A stretch of 64,000 nucleotides of DNA, taken from Beaufortia kweichowensis (taxonomy: Eukaryota; Chordata; Actinopteri; Cypriniformes; Gastromyzontidae). The translations under genes were made by a program, and so were the position numbers. A model generated the notes under the pieces. It was given only the letters and a program-made list of their open reading frames with translations, had not been told where the DNA came from and ran no database searches. Location: assembly GCA_019155185.1 (NCBI GenBank), contig CM032794.1, positions 3,263,988-3,327,987 of the forward strand, written 5' to 3'. Of the stretch, positions 47,840-63,000 are shown piece after piece (position 1 is the first letter of the stretch; every line of letters begins with the position of its first letter).

Positions 47840-48770
47840 CTCTTTCTTAACGTTGCGTTTTCTCTTTAGTTTCAATAACAGACCGAAGCGATTGCTTTCG
47901 GGATTTCGGCGTATACCGACGCCGGCTTTGCCTATTTTCCTAGTGTGATAAAGAACAAGCGATTGCGAGTTATTTTCATGCAACTTGCTTTTATTTGTTG
48001 TCTTTTACGAGTATCGTTACCTGTGTTTACATCTGGCTTCGTCCTCGCTCTTCTCATGGAAGAATAGAAAAGGGCAAGACAGCGATTCCTTTCCCAAACA
48101 GTTGGATTTAAAACACACTTCTGCATTTTCACGTATTCACAGTGGTCACAAAAAGCATTGAACAGGGTCAAGAAAGAGGTTTTTGACCGGGTGTCGTTGT
48201 GAAAGGGTAGTAGCGCCGGGTTGGTGGGAGAGTAGCGGGAGCTCGGCGTGATCGTAGCCGGGGGAGAGGCGTCTCAGTCCAGCCCGCTAGTCCGTCCAGG
48301 TCCGCCGATCGGAAAGGTTCGCACGCTTTCCCGTTTTGCACCGAAACGCTTGCTCGTCTCGTACTTCTATTTCCTCCCTTATTTAGCCAACATCTCGGGA
48401 GCCAAAAATCCTCATTATCGCTCTCGTCTTTACTTTTCGTGTCCTTTCTAGTGTAGATGTCTCTCCGCCCTTTGCTTTGCATTTCAGTTCCTCTACTTTT
48501 TTTGATTCTGTCACTTTCACAGTCTTTTCTCGTTATATTTCTCATCCCGAGCGTTGTTAAAGTTGTTCTTTGCTGCTTCCCAGTCCGAGTCACATGCAAA
48601 TCGATAGGCATGTGTGTGTGAGAGTGTGTGTGAGGGTTCAGGGGAGTGTGTTTGGTGTGAAGCCGGAGCTCCGGGTCTCGTGAGCGGATCAGAGAGCTCC
48701 GAGATCCGCGGCACGACCACAGCGAACGATTTAAACGAGAAACGCACCGACACCGCGCGCTTTTACGTTC
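47840..48770. promoter_or_regulatory. CpG-rich stretch beside the exon
   Basis: CpG dinucleotides are dense: GACCGAAGCGATTGC, TTTCGGCGTATACCGACGCCGG near 47,905, GTAGCGCCGGGTTGG near 48,210, GTCCGCCGATCGG near 48,299, and GCTCCGAGATCCGCGGCACG near 48,695. This contrasts with the AT-rich, CpG-poor window average and fits a CpG island at a gene start. It also creates the spurious 147-aa minus-strand frame at 48,168-48,611. Confidence 0.5.
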
Positions 48771-51220
<2,450 letters not shown>

Positions 51221-51480
51221 TTGTCCTGCTCATGTGTGATGCGTGAATAGAGATGCCGCTATGATATACATTCCGAGTGATACGTGTGTATGGATATCAT
51301 TGTGGAGATATAGGGCAGGGGGAGACTGTGTTTCTCTTTACCCCTCCCAATTCTCTCTCTCTCCCTCCCTCTCTCTCTCCCTCTCTCTCTGGGGGCTAGC
51401 GCCCTCAGGGAAAGCCTCATTGATGTCCTCAGTGGTAGAGGGCCCTCTTTAGGTCAACAGTGTTGACAGGCCATGCAATA
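51221..51480. promoter_or_regulatory. CNE-like block with CT patch
   Basis: GGGGGCTAGCGCCCTCAGGG near 51,390 and GGTAGAGGGCCCTCTTTAGG near 51,434 are unique palindromic sequences after a CT-rich patch at 51,351-51,390. AGGTCAACAGTGTTGACAGG near 51,452 contains a GTCAACAGTGTTGAC inverted repeat. Confidence 0.35.
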
Positions 51481-51840
51481 TAATTATATATTTAAATGCA
51501 TATTCAAATTTTTATATTTTAAATAAATGTGCATTAAAAATATACAAAAACTATTTTGTGTGTATAAATATACTATATAAAATTGTATATTGTATATTTG
51601 ATGCTGGTTGTTTATTATATTTTCCATTGTCACAAAAAGATGATTTTTAAACATTATAAATGAATAAAAAGTGTATCTTTCTGTTTTTTGTTTGTGACAA
51701 TATTAAAATATTTGTAATGACCAGCATCAAATGTGTAAAATTTTACAAAATCTTATTAAACCAACGATTTGTTAAAAAGACCGTATACACAGGTTTTCCG
51801 TTTATTATTTGAAGTGTAGTGTTTTAGATTGGTATTTGTT
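51481..51840. repeat. AT-rich low-complexity tract
   Basis: ATATATTTAAATG/TATAAAATTGTATA-type sequence; no gene. Confidence 0.7.
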
Positions 51841-51859
51841 CATTGTGAATATGTGTGTA

Positions 51860-51876
51860 TGTGTGTGTGTGTGTGT
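51860..51876. repeat. (GT)n microsatellite
   Basis: Eight GT units. Confidence 0.9.
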
Positions 51877-51879
51877 AAG

Positions 51880-52330
51880 GAGCCGATCTCTGTCACGAGT
51901 TTTCCATTAATCCAGCCGTGTTGGGGAGGAGGCACTGCACGGAGAAGGCCCAGCCACCTCCATTTGCTGTAGGGCTTGAATTGTGTGTATGTGTGTAAAT
52001 TAGGTTAGCAGGAGCACTGGGTCTGATTACACATGATGGTTTTGAATATGCAAGCCTGTGCAGTCAGGACCAGTTCTTCCAGTTGTCCCATAATGAGAGG
52101 GAGGACAATGGCGTACGTGTCACTGCTATCATTAAACCACGGGCTGGGGGCAGACTGAGCGTGGGTGGGGAGGATGGAGTGTGTGTGTTTCTGTGTGTGT
52201 GTGTGAAGCGGTTTGGCGATAGTTAGGTACACTGTACCTGTGTAAACTCAGTCTTTACCACAAGCCCGACTCAAGCCATGGTTTCATCTTTCAGGCGGTT
52301 GCGTGGTCTGTCTGTGCACTTTTCCTTTCT
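51880..52330. promoter_or_regulatory. CNE-like block
   Basis: TCCATTAATCCAGCCGTG near 51,903 (a TAATCC OTX/PITX-type core), GGAGGAGGCACTGCACGG and ATTAAACCACGGGCTGGGGG near 52,131. A TG repeat at 52,179-52,204 splits the block. Confidence 0.35.
52179..52204. repeat. Interrupted (GT)n microsatellite
   Basis: Two GT runs interrupted by TTTC. Confidence 0.9.
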
Positions 52331-53090
52331 ACCTTTTTTTATTTGTTCTCTATTTGGCAGGAATGTCTGTGTTTTCACAATGTGTTATCTTGTTATCTCC
52401 AAATTATTGTGTTTGAGATTTATGATATAGAAGGTGTGTGTATAATATGTGATCTGGTGTAGTGTACATCTCACCTGCAAGATTTAGTTTATTATTTTTC
52501 CAAAACATTTTCCTGGTATTGTCAGGTTTTAAAGTGTGCATATTATATTACAGATGGATTTAAATGTCAGAAAACCACTAAACAAGGTGTTTTTATTTAA
52601 GCTTAGAAAGAACTGAATGAAATATTGAAAATAGTAAATGTAAAGCAGGTGTCTTAACCTGATCTAGGTGATTCCTGATTTGTTTGTAGACTAGGTGAAG
52701 AGAAGTGTGTGTGTGTGTGTGTGTCTGTGGAACGGGAAGAGACAGGAATTCCTCTTTTATTGCAAAAAGCTGCTTTTGCACATTTTCCGTCAGTCAGGGA
52801 ATATTTTGAGAGACACATGTAGCCCTCAGCATTTGTCATTCACAGCTAATGTCATGAGGAAATACAATGCTCGCGTTTCACAAAGTCATGTGAGGCAGAA
52901 TGAATGTTTTGGCTAATTTGTGGAAAAACAGAAAAGACAAACTCGTTGTTGTTGTGTGTATACCCAAACAAAACTGTTGAAATGGTAAATGAAGCATTAA
53001 AATAAAATTGGACTGTTAGCACAGGCTTTTGCATGGCATAGTTGTACGCATGTATGTAGGTATGTGTGAAGGTTTTCTAGCACAGCAGTA
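52331..53090. other. AT-rich sequence, no gene seen
   Basis: Contains the GT repeat at 52,705; otherwise unremarkable. Confidence 0.4.
52705..52724. repeat. (GT)10 microsatellite
   Basis: Ten GT units. Confidence 0.95.
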
Positions 53091-53410
53091 GGGTGTAGGC
53101 CTGTAGTTATGGCGGATAACGGCAGTGTACGGCACAGACAGCCGTTTCTCTAGGGCTAGTCACGACTGGCATCTCGAAGCGGTTCGGTAAGGACACAGAC
53201 CTGCTTCTCGACCCCCTCCTTTTCCCCTCTGCGCACCCCGGAGCCCAGCGTCCGGCCCTCCGCGCTCTCGCTTATCATCACAAAGAGGCAGAATGCATAA
53301 AACATGGAGGACACGCTGACACTGGGAGCCCAGGTCAGCTTTCCATACAGAGAAAAGCGTGAGGGCCCATGATCCTTGTGTTACTGCTGTCATTTTCTTC
53401 CTCTCGTTCA
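53091..53410. promoter_or_regulatory. CNE-like block
   Basis: GGCGGATAACGGCAGTGTACGG near 53,111 and GCGTCCGGCCCTCCGCGC near 53,248 lie in a CpG-bearing unique stretch. Confidence 0.35.
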
Positions 53411-54140
53411 TTTTATCTAAATTTAAATGCAGGGAATGTGTGCACGTTTAGATTAGTGTTGGTGTGTGTGTGTGCAGGTGTCTTACAAGTGTAATTTTCA
53501 AATGAAAAGTCCTCTTATACACAACGTAGAGAATATTTTTGTCTGAGATATAAAATAATAAACATACTGGGGAAATTATAAATAATAAAAACAAAAATAA
53601 ATTTTAAAAACAACCTTTTTATTTTTGTCTTTTTATTTGGAATTTTAAATTATCATTTTGCATTTACAGAAATTTAGCTCTGTTTTTTCTAATCTGACAA
53701 ATCCTTTTCATTTTTAGTGTGATGATAATGATTTGTAGATGTTAACCAAGCTGTCTGGATGAACAGATGTGTGATGCAGTTGATCTTGAGAGCGTCTGCA
53801 GATGTCCGGCAGATTTTAAGCTTAGCATGCCATGTGATGTAGCTAGGTTAGCTATCGGTCAAGGTGTGCCATTGTATCATGCTTTCGGCTGGGTTGTCAG
53901 CTTGTCATTGCTACACTTCAGAAAAATACCAGTAAATTTTCATTAACACATTGCAATTGACTTTTTTTAATATTTAAAATGCAAGAATTGTTGTTTTTGC
54001 ATTTTTTTTTTTCCAAACACATTTTTAAAAATGGTCAATGATAGGAATTTCTAGCATATTTGTTTTTTATTTTAACGTGTTTGCTTCTTAACATTGGTAC
54101 TGTTTGCAGATATGAATAGATTTTTATTAACCATACAGCA
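53411..54140. other. AT-rich sequence
   Basis: No feature recognised. Confidence 0.4.
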
Positions 54141-54700
54141 CATTATTTCTGCGTGTCAGATCAGCGAGTGTGCCTAGATGGTTTGCAGCTGAGCTGCATG
54201 CGCTGTCAGTATCGCGGGCCGTTTCTGTGCGTGTGAGTGAGTGATGGACAGCACGCGTGCGTGTGTGTTTAGTGTGTGAGGGCTACAGGAATGCTGAGAG
54301 GGAACCGGGTGAAGCCCGACAGGGCGATGGCACTTCCTTTCTGTGTACGGCACAGCTTATCCTCCTCGGGATTAAAGACGGCAGAAAAGAAAAGAGAGAT
54401 GGCAGGAGCCCCCCTCTTCCTCGCTCGCCCTCCTCTCTCCCTTTTTCCGTGTTTGGAAAAGGGGGAAAAAATCTCAAACAAAAAGCGTGATTCATTTGCA
54501 AATGTGCAGCAGCCCATACGGGTCCCCCATGGTGCACTGGGAGAGGAGGAGCGGAGAGAGAGAGAGGGATGAGAGGAAATAAAGGTATAGTAGAGTCGTT
54601 CGATTCTGTCTTTGTGGCGTCGAGGCCTAGCGGCACCTCTCGTGCCAGCCGGGCTCTTGAATCTATTAGTTTGGTCTGAAACCAAAGAGCTATTACAAAC
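54141..54700. promoter_or_regulatory. GC-rich CNE-like block
   Basis: Unique sequence: AGTATCGCGGGCCGTTTC near 54,208, GGGATTAAAGACGGCAG near 54,368, GCGTGATTCATTTGCAAATGTGC near 54,485 and GTGGCGTCGAGGCCTAGCGGC near 54,614. It contains ATTTGCAAAT (near 54,494). Frames are open on three tracks (54,257-54,685), including 138 aa on the minus strand, but all lie in compositionally GC-rich DNA without domains. Confidence 0.35.
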
Positions 54701-54937
54701 TGTTAGTGTGTGTATGCATGTCTTTTAGCAAATGCTTGTGGTTTCATTCTTGTGTGTGTGTGTTTAGCAGTGAAGGGGTTAAGAGGCAGAGATAGACCTC
54801 TTTGTCTCGGTGGCCCTCTTTGTCATTGTTGTGCTGGAATTGAGCTGGCTGCACCTCACTTGACCACAGCAAAGCAATAAAATGGCCCCTAAGTGCTACA
54901 GGCCCTCTAACAGCATCATCTCCTCTGGGTTTTCACC

Positions 54938-54960
<23 letters not shown>
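54938..54960. repeat. (TA)n microsatellite
   Basis: Eleven TA units. Confidence 0.93.
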
Positions 54961-54969
<9 letters not shown>

Positions 54970-55860
54970 GTGTGCAGGGTAAAATAGCATGTGTTACACA
55001 TTTTTTTTCTTTTCATTTGTTTCTACATTATAAAGACTTTTTTAGTGTGTTTTTATTCTCTCAATGTTGGACAAAATCATCAAATGTAAATACCAGGCAA
55101 GCCATACCAAAATGCATTCATTTAATAGCCTAATTGTTGTTTTTATTTATCAATTTGTTAATATCAATAGACAATTGAATATAATCGTAATTGCATACTG
55201 TGCAGATTTTAAATCATAGGGGATGATTGTATTATTTGGATTTTATTATATTATTTTTAATTTAAAATTACCTTAGAGATGCTACTAAAGCAAATTCAAT
55301 TAGAGTATATTTAATTAACAATTCTCTAAGTATACAACATGGATCATTCTGTATTGTCTATGCGAGTCATTTGACATGTTTTATGCAAACATGTAATTAA
55401 AGGTGATGCTCAGGTTGTGAGGCTGTGTGTGTGTTTGTGGGAAGATCAAGGTCGCTGTCTGGAAGAGTGTGTAGACAGATCACTTTCCTATTTGATGGCA
55501 GCCATTTTGGTTCAATTTCAAATATTTCTTTGGGGAAATAAATTCAGGATTTGGTTCCGCTTTACTTCACATAATTCATAATTTACACAATCACACTCTT
55601 AGACTTGGGTTACTTTTTTTATTTTAAATAAAAGTTTTAACAAGCACGTTTTTTTATATAAATGTTAATTTATACATTTAGTTAAGCAGATGTTTGACAT
55701 TTTACTTTTTAATGGCCTGTTAATGTATTTTTCGCAATTTATATACAAGGTTAGTTAAAAATAAATTACAGCAATTTTGTTATTTTTGAAAAATTACTAT
55801 TGTTTTCAGTCGTAATAATTATTGTTTACTTGACAGAATTCTTTTCCTCCTAGACATTAT
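54961..55860. other. AT-rich sequence, no gene seen
   Basis: Many TTAATT/TAATTA cores; no repeats of known type. Confidence 0.4.
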
Positions 55861-56250
55861 AATTAAATGTTGGACGGAAAAAAATCCTAGTCTTTCCCCG
55901 TCGCCTTCCTATCACATAGGTATTTAATGAGACGCCAGAAAAGCGACGTGATTGGTGTATTGGCACGGAGAGTCCTGTGAGAGGTCAGCTCATTGGCTGA
56001 GGTGTTTAATTGGTATTGTTGGACAGCCGTACACCCCTCTTGGGTGTAACTTGTTTTTGCCAGGTGCACTGCGCTCTATTAAGTGTTACATATAGGACCA
56101 CAATTAAATCAGGCCTGACTGAAGTCGCGTTATTGCTGGTGTCTGGCTGTTTGCACACGCACTTAATACAGCCTTTGTATGGCAAAACCTTTGTTTTGTT
56201 TTTTGTTGGGTGTGCACAGATTTAAGGTTGTTAACCTTGAATAAAATTCA
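55861..56250. promoter_or_regulatory. CNE-like block
   Basis: CCCGTCGCCTTCCTATCACATAGG near 55,897, GAAAAGCGACGTGATTGGTG near 55,936, and GGTGTTTAATTGGTATTG near 56,001. The sequence is unique with two ATTGG (CCAAT) boxes. Confidence 0.35.
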
Positions 56251-56389
56251 TTAGAATGAAATCAAAGCTGTGGGCGTTTAGTGCACTTGTGAAATACTAT
56301 TTTAAAGGCTAGGATACTTTTATGTAAAAGGCTTGTGTCTGTTGTATCACCCATGTGTCTTTGGGATGTTATGCATTCAAACCGTAATC

Positions 56390-56600
56390 CCCTTTTTCTA
56401 ATTTAGGGTCCGTTACCCTATTCTTAGGGAGGACCGACCGACGGGGGCGAGCAGGCCACTGGGGAGCTCAAGGCCAGACAGCCACAATAGATCGGTGACC
56501 CCCAAGTTGTGATGTCACACCCGCTGTCTGCCATTTCATGTCATTCTGTCATGCGTCTGCCGTAGTCTGACCTTTTGCAATGTGCAATCTCTACTAGCTG
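56390..56600. promoter_or_regulatory. CNE-like block sharing motifs with 38.95 kb
   Basis: GAGGACCGACCGACGGGGGC leads to GGGGAGCTCAAGGCCAGAC (56,461-56,479) and TTGTGATGTCACACCC. The combination GAGCTC(C)AAGGCCAGAC followed by GATGTCA resembles 38,952-39,055. Confidence 0.4.
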
Positions 56601-57080
56601 TCAAAATCCTAATTCTTAACTAGTATAAATTATGTATACATACTCCTAATGTCAAGCTCACTTCATTTTGGATATTGTGTAACATTACACACCTTAAAAC
56701 CTATATGTAAAACCTCTAATCATCTCTTATGTATTCTTTGTATTGTTTACTCGAACCCAAACGTGTTAAACATGACTTTATACGTGTGTTTTTGCCCTGT
56801 GCAGCTGTCACCTTATCTGTCAGCTGTTTCACACTTAATTTGACGAGTATGTCGTTTTTGTTCATTCTTAAAGCTTGCAAAACTTCCGGATTTTGCAAAT
56901 AATCGAGAGAAAGAGACAGGAGTGTAGCAGGGGTCAGACGAAGGTGAAAGACAGGTTGGGTGCTCGCATAAAACATTTATAGATCAGTTACTTTGTCAAG
57001 TGCCAAGCTTTTGTTCCTTTATTCGTGGTCTTTTGTGACGAGTTTGTAACTGTACACATGACCAAGATAAACCTTGCCTT
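56601..57080. other. Intergenic or intronic sequence
   Basis: No gene. GGATTTTGCAAATAATCGAG near 56,888 is the only motif-like string noted. Confidence 0.35.
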
Positions 57081-57420
57081 CTGGTTGTAGTTTTAAGATG
57101 TCTGAAGGTAGGCTGTCGAGCCAGTAGTAGTCCAGCTTCTTAATGGTTTGCGGTTGCCTGAAATACACATCGAAAGCTAATTTGTTCAGTGCTGCGTAAA
57201 TATTAATGTCTCAGCCTGGTAATGACAGACGTGATGTCAGAGAATATGACACTCGTGTGACACGGTGTCAGAATTTTTCTGACGTCCAAATTGCATATAT
57301 GGTTACGTGTAAAATGCCAGTTTGGTAAGTTTGAGATTGCGGCTTCCACGTGTGAAAGATCTCATTAGTGTCTGGATTGCTTCTTTTTGATTGTTATGAG
57401 ATTAACAGAAGAGCAAATGA
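57081..57420. promoter_or_regulatory. CNE-like block
   Basis: Unique sequence with GAAAGCTAATTTGTTCAGTGC near 57,172, GCGTAAATATTAATGTCTC near 57,194, GACGTGATGTCAGAG near 57,229 and TGACACGGTGTCAG near 57,257. Confidence 0.35.
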
Positions 57421-58340
57421 AGTCTTCTGCTGCTCGGATGTTTCAAAAAAGCCCTTTAATTTTAACAATGTTACACTGTGCAGATCTGCCAAGATAGCGA
57501 GGCGTGCAATCGAAAGTAAAATTTCAATATTTCTCTTATCAAATTGTTCCAAGAGCAGATATATGTGGAGTTATGTTATCACCATTCATTTTATAGCTCT
57601 GTATCAGTACCATATGTCAGGAATATTAATGTTTGTTGCTATTTTTGTTTCTTGTAAGGAAATTTAAAGAACATCTGAGGAAAAAAGTTGGTTCTTAAAT
57701 AAGGCATGGCTGTCAACTTCATTAAATCTCTTGAGCTATAAAAACAGTAACCTCTAAGCAATAAAATCTGGACTTGGTCCAGATTCTCATGAACGTTGCT
57801 TTTTATTGCAAGGAAGAAAAAACTTGTGACCTTCTGGTGTGTGTGTTTCTGTGGCCTATGGTGTAGGTATCTCCTGTCGTTGACATGCATTGTGTTTACA
57901 GTGGATGAGATGGAGGGGTGGAGGGCGCACAGACACTCGTTTCATCACTTCCTTCCTAGCTCCGTTTTTATGAATTGATCTGTCATAACAACTGCCAGAG
58001 CTGTGGAGGAAACTGGAGGGGGGGTGCTCATGGAAAGGAAAGAATTGTTGCATGTTATAGAGAACGAGAACAATAGCATCCATCCCAAGGCTAGATTGGG
58101 TGATCAGAGAGCAGTCTCCCAGGGTTGTGTGTTGTTTTTGATTTTGAGCTACATCAATGCTCAGAGTTCATACTACCATGATAAAGAAAATGCTTCTCAC
58201 ACATTAAAACTTCCTGAAAAAGCAGTGTGTGTGTTGGTCAGGGCTCGTTTTGTAGGCTCGAAACAACATGACATAAGTGGAGAAACAGGAAGCCTGGCTG
58301 CAATCTTTCACAATCTCCTCCGAAACAGGAATTGAAAGCG
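57421..58340. other. Intergenic or intronic sequence
   Basis: Frames up to 110 aa (58,003-58,335) show no domain. CAATCTCCTCCGAAACAGG near 58,311 begins a GC-balanced stretch. Confidence 0.35.
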
Positions 58341-58900
58341 GCCCAGCAGTGGCCCCTTGTTGCTAGCAGATGGATGCCAACCTGTTGAAGGCAACTGGCA
58401 CGGGGGGGAGAGGCGCACAGGGGGCTTGTGTCAGCTCAGGGCCCCCCGGGACCACTTTTTCTCTCTTGGAGTGTCTGGAGGTGTGGTCACCGTCTGTTGT
58501 GGGCATGGCTCATGATGGTGTGCTTAGCACTTGCCAGCAAGAGCATTTATATGCAAATGCTAAACAAGCATTGGTGAGACTAATTACGGCCGATCCTATT
58601 GAACGTGTGCCAACTCACAGAGAGGTAGGGAGTTCCTACAAGCTGGGGTGGTCTTGCCCTGCTTGTTTACTTATTGTCTTTCTTTATTACCCCCTCATTG
58701 ACACTCCTCCTCAGCATGTTTGCAGGGGATCTCCTTTTTACGTGGAGCTGACTCCAGTGGGCATGATTGAAGCGATGCCAAAATTTCAGCTGTTGATCTC
58801 CCGAGCCGTGCTGGAAAAACGGCTTAAAGATGGTTTTTCCAGCCTCTCGACCAGGTTGATAGCATTTAGTTTAAGTGGCTGTAGGATTGGTTGTTCCAGT
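58341..58900. promoter_or_regulatory. CNE-like block with longest non-repetitive ORF
   Basis: A plus-strand frame of 184 codons (58,370-58,924) spans unique GC-balanced DNA. It starts MDANLLKATGTGG, has no recognisable domain, and its length is near the largest expected by chance on both strands of 64 kb. The DNA includes an ATGCAAAT octamer (58,551-58,558), GACTAATTACGGCCGATCC near 58,579 and CTCATTGACACTCC. I favour a CNE; a novel exon is possible but unsupported. Confidence 0.3.
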
Positions 58901-59017
58901 GTGACTTCTGTGTTTTGCTGTTGACCACAAGCACTTTCATTGGTTGTCACGTTTTTATTTGCATAGTTGAACTCTGCTCAACTTCTGCAGGTGTGTTGTT
59001 CATATTCCAGCATGTTA

Positions 59018-59105
59018 GATTTACATTTATGGGTTTTGCAGATGTTTTAATCCAAAGCGACTCATTCGTGGGTGTGTTCCCTGTGTATCAAACGTTGCTA
59101 GTGCA
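59018..59105. mobile_element. Dispersed repeat, ATCCAAAGCGACT family, decayed
   Basis: GATTTACATTTATGGGTTTTGC, then TTTTAATCCAAAGCGACTCA and TGTGTTCCCTGTGTATCAAACG match the landmarks of the copy at 32,543-32,683, with gaps. Confidence 0.65.
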
Positions 59106-59149
59106 GTGCTCTGTCTTTATACAGCTGTAAATATTATAAAACGACCCTG

Positions 59150-59760
59150 AAAACCGGCTACTATTCAATGCTGGATTTTTCTGCAGGAGACCGAGAACCT
59201 CATAGCACGTGCCCTCATACAAAGGATGCTCTAACTAATTACTTGTGGTGCTCAAAATGCATTTAGGTCAGCTGTTTTAATCACATGCAAATTTATGAGC
59301 CGAAGAGAGGGAAATAAAGTTTTGGAGTCAGTGGGTGCCATTGAATGTGGACAGAGGTGGTATATAGTCAGATCTGCTGTCTCCCTCCAGCTCTGGCCTC
59401 GCTCACTAACACACAGCCAGACATTGAACAACACAATTTTTCATCAGAGTTCACAAACCTGGCAGGGCGTTTTATTTGGTTAATTATTTTTAGGTGCTCA
59501 GCATAACATTTAATCTGAATTTATTGCTTTGTACAGATCGTGCTGCATCTAATGTTTATGCAGAACGGCTGATTTCAGACAGGCTCTTGTTGATTGAAAA
59601 GTGTCCCTCGCTGGCAAAAATCACAGCGTTTCTGGAAGCCATTAGCAATGATAGAATTATGGCAGAAGCAACTGTACGCGAGACACAGAATAAGAGAGCG
59701 GGCGATACCTCCATTTTGAGCAGGAATGTTTGAGGTGGAGGAAATGAATTTGGACAGTGT
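59150..59760. promoter_or_regulatory. CNE-like block
   Basis: TCTAACTAATTACTTGTGG near 59,231, AATCACATGCAAATTTATGAGC near 59,279 and GCGTTTTATTTGGTTAATTATT near 59,467 lie in a long low-repeat stretch that also includes ATTAGCAATGATAGAATTATGG near 59,641. Confidence 0.35.
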
Positions 59761-60191
59761 TTGAGAATAGCCAGATCCCTGAGTTTGGAGTTTAGGTTTG
59801 ACCTCTGTGAAGATAAATTAGCTGGATAAGCTTTGCTCTGGTCTGATTTTCAACTCTTTCTCTTTGACTCATCATCCCTTAGTGCTTGTTTTTCATGAAG
59901 GTAAAACAAATTAGTTTTAAGTTTTACTCTACAAGCAGCAGTCTTTGTATTTTTATTTATATTGTATAGCCTACTTGCTAGAGTTTCATTTGTTTTGTAG
60001 TGTATTAACAATATCGTGTGTGTAAAATGTGCTATTTTGGTCGCCTATGACGCTTCATTTGAGTTGGAATGTTTTCTTACGATGTTGACAGAGAGAAGCA
60101 ACTTGTACTGTACTCTGAAGCAGGGCATGATATAAAATGTCAAGAAAATACAGTAGAAAGACTTGATATTTCTTGTTGCATTTTCAGTGTG
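59761..60191. other. AT-rich sequence
   Basis: No feature recognised. Confidence 0.35.

Positions 60192-60218
<27 letters not shown>
60192..60218. repeat. (AC)13 microsatellite
   Basis: Perfect AC units. Confidence 0.95.
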
Positions 60219-60222
<4 letters not shown>

Positions 60223-60465
60223 TAACCAGACCCTTAACTGTTAGTGTGCACAGTGTCTGTTAAGGGGCACATTTGGCCTGGTCATAGTGGTTTGATCAAA
60301 GGTTGTTTGTGTTTGTGCGTGTGCATGTTTGTGTAGGCCATGGTTCCTCACAGAACACAGCTGATCAGCACTGTCTTTTTGACAGAGAGAAACAGTTCCT
60401 CTAGACCTCTGCTCAGAAAGAGCTTTTCTCTTTCATTTTTCTGTCAAATAAGTCATACATACATA

Positions 60466-60700
60466 CACTCAAAATATTTGGGCATAGTAGACAAATATAC
60501 TGTAAATGAGTCCTATGGTGTGACAGCAAAAAAAAACTAACAATGAAGATAAATCGGTCTCATGCTATTTGTATATTGTAATGAGTTTTTTTCTAGATTT
60601 TTGCTGTCACACCATAGGACACATTTATATTTGTCAACTACTCATTTGTCATTTGTGAACCCTAATATATGAATTTTATAGTATGTCCAAATATGTACAA
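60466..60700. mobile_element. Hairpin element, possible MITE
   Basis: TCCTATGGTGTGACAGCAAA (60,511-60,530) and its exact complement TTTGCTGTCACACCATAGGA (about 60,599-60,618) form a stem whose arms extend outward imperfectly through AGACAAATATACTGTAAATGA and TTATATTTGTCAACTACT. About 70 bp of AT-rich sequence forms the loop. I do not recognise the family. It may be a MITE with interior inverted repeats or a locally inverted duplication. It is non-coding. Confidence 0.55.
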
Positions 60701-61014
60701 TTGCAAAAAAGTTATTGTTCTAGTTCTTGTGTCTGTGATTGAATTTTTTTCAAATTTCTCAATATATTTGAACCCATTTTAGTAGACATGAATTTAGTTT
60801 AAGTTCACACAGGAGTTTGACAACTAGATTTTTTTTTCTTCAATTTGTACAGTATATCTATCATTTTAATATTTAAAATCTAAAGTCTTTTTGTGGAATG
60901 TTTTGCTCTCCACCTGTGCTCATTTTCTTTAGTGTCATTACATTTACAAGACTTATTTTAAACCAGAGTGTATAAATGCTTTCCAGGACATTTATTCTAG
61001 ATTTCTTTTCATTA
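60701..61014. other. AT-rich sequence
   Basis: No feature recognised. Confidence 0.35.
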
Positions 61015-61272
<258 letters not shown>

Positions 61273-61441
61273 CCCTCTCCCTCTCCAACTCCCTCTCCCT
61301 CTGTCAGTGTATTTTTTTTTTTTTTGGAGACTGTTGGTGTTGAGAAAGGCATTCAAGGCCCTTAATCCCAATTCCCTCTATCAGGAATGCAAATGTGTGT
61401 GTGATTTGTGTGACCAGGCTGAGCCTGGTAACATCTGCATG

Positions 61442-62520
<1,079 letters not shown>

Positions 62521-62539
62521 CATGTGTTTAGATTTGCAG

Positions 62540-63000
62540 GAGACTTTGGAGCACATGGCCACACACCCCTCGCATTGAGCGGCCGGGTGACAGCAGGAGA
62601 GTGGGCGTGCGTGCATGTTCGGTGTGCATCACCCTGCAGTCGCACACACTCTTGCACACAGCGTTTATGTTGGAACAGCGGTGCAGGCCATTGTTATCAA
62701 AGGCACGATTAATCATTACATTTGTGCAAAGCAGGGGCGCTGTTGCCATGGGGACCCAAATGATCTGTGCTGCTTTGCATATCAACAGAAAAGTTTACAA
62801 TCGTGGCAGATCAAGGGCGGGGCTCCAACCGAAACCTGCAGTGTCCCCCCCACGCTCGCATGTTTTCTCATTCACTCGCAGCGGACGGACAAATAGTTCT
62901 TCAACAAAACCTTTCGCTGCTGATGGTGGTCTCTAATGAGCGAGCGAAAAAATCATGTTAAGCACTTAAAGGAAGTAAAATTTATTGTTGTTCAGTAGTA
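62540..63000. promoter_or_regulatory. CNE-like block
   Basis: GC-balanced unique block with CGCATTGAGCGGCCGGGTGAC near 62,571, AGGCACGATTAATCATTACATTTG near 62,701 (a GATTAATC palindrome), GTTGCCATGGGGAC at 62,742-62,755 and GATCAAGGGCGGGGC near 62,809. Four overlapping frames are open, none with a domain. Confidence 0.4.

Noticed and set aside
48168..48611. 147-aa minus-strand ORF beside the candidate exon
   Set aside because: Lies in CpG-rich DNA where stops are rare; no domain, no promoter or splice context.
54269..54685. 138-aa minus-strand ORF and two overlapping frames
   Set aside because: Three frames open at once over GC-rich DNA indicates composition, not coding.
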